A stretch of 6,106 nt of DNA. Source: Gemmatimonadota bacterium. GTDB taxonomy: Bacteria > Gemmatimonadota > Gemmatimonadetes > Longimicrobiales > Longimicrobiaceae. Below the pieces are notes generated by a model, which was not told the origin of the DNA, did no database searches, and saw nothing but the letters and a program-made list of their open reading frames with translations. The stretch is from positions 1 to 6,106 of the forward strand of contig JAFAYN010000480.1 of the NCBI GenBank assembly GCA_019240375.1, in the 5' to 3' direction. The translations under genes and the position numbers were made by a program. This document shows, piece by piece, positions 5,238 to 6,106 of the stretch. How positions within the stretch are numbered: position 1 is the stretch's first letter; each line of letters opens with the position of its first letter.

Positions 5238-6106
5238 CCCTCCCCCGGCGCCGCCGGAAGCACCCGCCCAGCCACCAGAAGCAGGTCCTGAGGCTGGCGT
5301 TCCTCACCGGCTTTCCCGGCGCCCTGCTGGGGCTGGCGCTCCTGTGGACGGGGGACTTCAGCACCAAGCTCCAGTGGACGCTGACCCTCTTCCTGCTGAT
5401 CGGGTGGATGGGTTTCACGCTGGCGCTCCGGGAGCGCATCGTCCGCCCGCTCCAGACCCTCGCCAACCTCCTCGCGGCGCTGCGCGAGGGGGACTTTTCC
5501 ATGCGCGCCCGCGCCGTGGCGACCGACGACGCGCTGGGGCTCGCCTTCCTGGAAGCCAACACCCTGGCCGACACCCTGCGCGAGCAGCGGATCCGCGCCC
5601 TGGAGGCCACCGTCCTCCTGCGCCGGGTGATGGAGGAGATCGACGTCGCCGTCTTCACCTTCGACGAGGAGGAGCGGCTGCGGCTGGTGAACCGCGCCGG
5701 CGAGCGGCTGGTGGACACCCCCGCCGAGCGCCTCCTGGGGCGCACCGCCGCCGAAGTGGGGCTGGGCGTGTGCATGGGCGGCGAGGCCATCCGCACCCTC
5801 GACCACGCCTTCCCGGGCGGGAGCGGGCGGTGGGAGGTGCGCCGCGCCCCCTTCCGCCAGGGCGGGCGCCCGCACGAGCTGCTCCTCGTCACCGACCTGA
5901 GCGAGACGCTGCGCGCCGAGGAGCGGCTCGCGTGGCAGCGGCTCATCCGCGTGCTGAGCCACGAGATCAACAACTCGCTCGCGCCGATCAAGACGATCGC
6001 CGGCAGCCTGCTGCGCCGCGTGCGCTCGGCCCGGGAGCGGGCACTGCGGGCGGGGACCGCCGCGGCCCCGGCGCCGGTGCCTAACGGATCCGCCGCGCCC
6101 ACGTCT
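5234..6106 (+). CDS. NtrY-like membrane sensor histidine kinase (partial, C-terminus off the right edge)
   Basis: A 291-codon open frame starts with GTG and overlaps the regulator stop in GTGA, a typical sign of translational coupling. The frame stays open to the window end. After a basic N-terminus (RRRRKH), TM1 lies at about 19-38 and TM2 at about 48-66, with a periplasmic loop of only about ten residues. A HAMP-like segment follows (67-120, RERIVRPLQTLANLL). A PAS-type domain comes next (about 124-222, EEIDVAVFTFDEEERLRLVNRAGERL, ending LLLVTDLSE), then the HisKA H-box VLSHEINNSLAPI (240-252), with His243 as phosphoacceptor. The ATP-binding HATPase_c domain lies beyond the edge. It should autophosphorylate on His243 and pass the phosphate to D59 of the upstream regulator. 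The very short loop suggests sensing within the membrane or by the PAS domain rather than by a large periplasmic sensor. Residues 270-291 (Ala/Pro/Gly-rich) look like a low-complexity insertion inside the dimerisation region. No other GTG or ATG near the start fits the N-terminus better. Confidence 0.92.
   Translation, partial: MTLPRRRRKHPPSHQKQVLRLAFLTGFPGALLGLALLWTGDFSTKLQWTLTLFLLIGWMGFTLALRERIVRPLQTLANLLAALREGDFSMRARAVATDDALGLAFLEANTLADTLREQRIRALEATVLLRRVMEEIDVAVFTFDEEERLRLVNRAGERLVDTPAERLLGRTAAEVGLGVCMGGEAIRTLDHAFPGGSGRWEVRRAPFRQGGRPHELLLVTDLSETLRAEERLAWQRLIRVLSHEINNSLAPIKTIAGSLLRRVRSARERALRAGTAAAPAPVPNGSAAPTS

Noticed and set aside
5164..6102. Minus-strand open frame opposite the kinase
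   Set aside because: Ser/Arg-rich translation with no motif. The plus-strand frame from 5234 has HAMP-like, PAS-like and H-box sequences.
1..6106. CRISPR arrays, tRNA or rRNA genes, insertion sequences, attachment sites
   Set aside because: No regularly spaced repeats, cloverleaf or rRNA-like segments, transposase motifs or terminal repeats were seen on either strand.

Overview
The window is strongly GC-rich with GC-ending codons throughout. It encodes an ADOP-like (acidobacterial duplicated permease) MacB/FtsX transporter beside an NtrC/CbrB-type two-component system. That combination is typical of Acidobacteriota and Gemmatimonadota, and a Longimicrobium-like gemmatimonadote is my best guess. 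This is inference from protein style; there is no rRNA or marker gene here. Canonical Shine-Dalgarno sequences are absent or weak at every start.

Layout. (1) 1-430, minus strand: the N-terminal 143 codons of a CbbQ/NorQ-type MoxR AAA+ ATPase, running off the left edge. (2) 431-635: a divergent intergenic region with no gene. It holds an AT-rich island with two abutting palindromes (528-552), a repeated 10-mer, and a sigma-54-like -24/-12 element (567-583) pointing right. (3) 636-1313: a MacB/LolD-type ABC ATPase. (4) 1378-3774: a fused, duplicated MacB/FtsX permease. (5) 3775-3863: a short spacer with a strong GC hairpin. (6) 3864-5237: a complete NtrC-family sigma-54 response regulator (REC, AAA+, Fis-type HTH). 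(7) 5234-6106: a membrane histidine kinase overlapping the regulator stop by 4 nt (GTGA) and truncated by the right edge after its H-box. Genes 3 to 7 all run rightward.

How it may work. The ATPase and the permease (a tandem pair of permease halves in one polypeptide) should form a MacB-like transporter that uses ATP hydrolysis for mechanotransmission across the inner membrane. No periplasmic adaptor or TolC-like gene is visible. The kinase would sense a membrane or periplasmic signal and phosphorylate the regulator, which would act with sigma-54. The sigma-54-like element just before the ATPase suggests that the module regulates its own transporter. This is a hypothesis, because the -12 GC is degenerate (CC). 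The CbbQ-type gene is divergent and probably belongs to a separate unit continuing leftward.

Overall the gene content belongs to known families. The most interesting points are the possible closed sigma-54 circuit, the divergent control region, and several motif variants (GAFTDA, an LH D-loop, an enlarged receiver loop).
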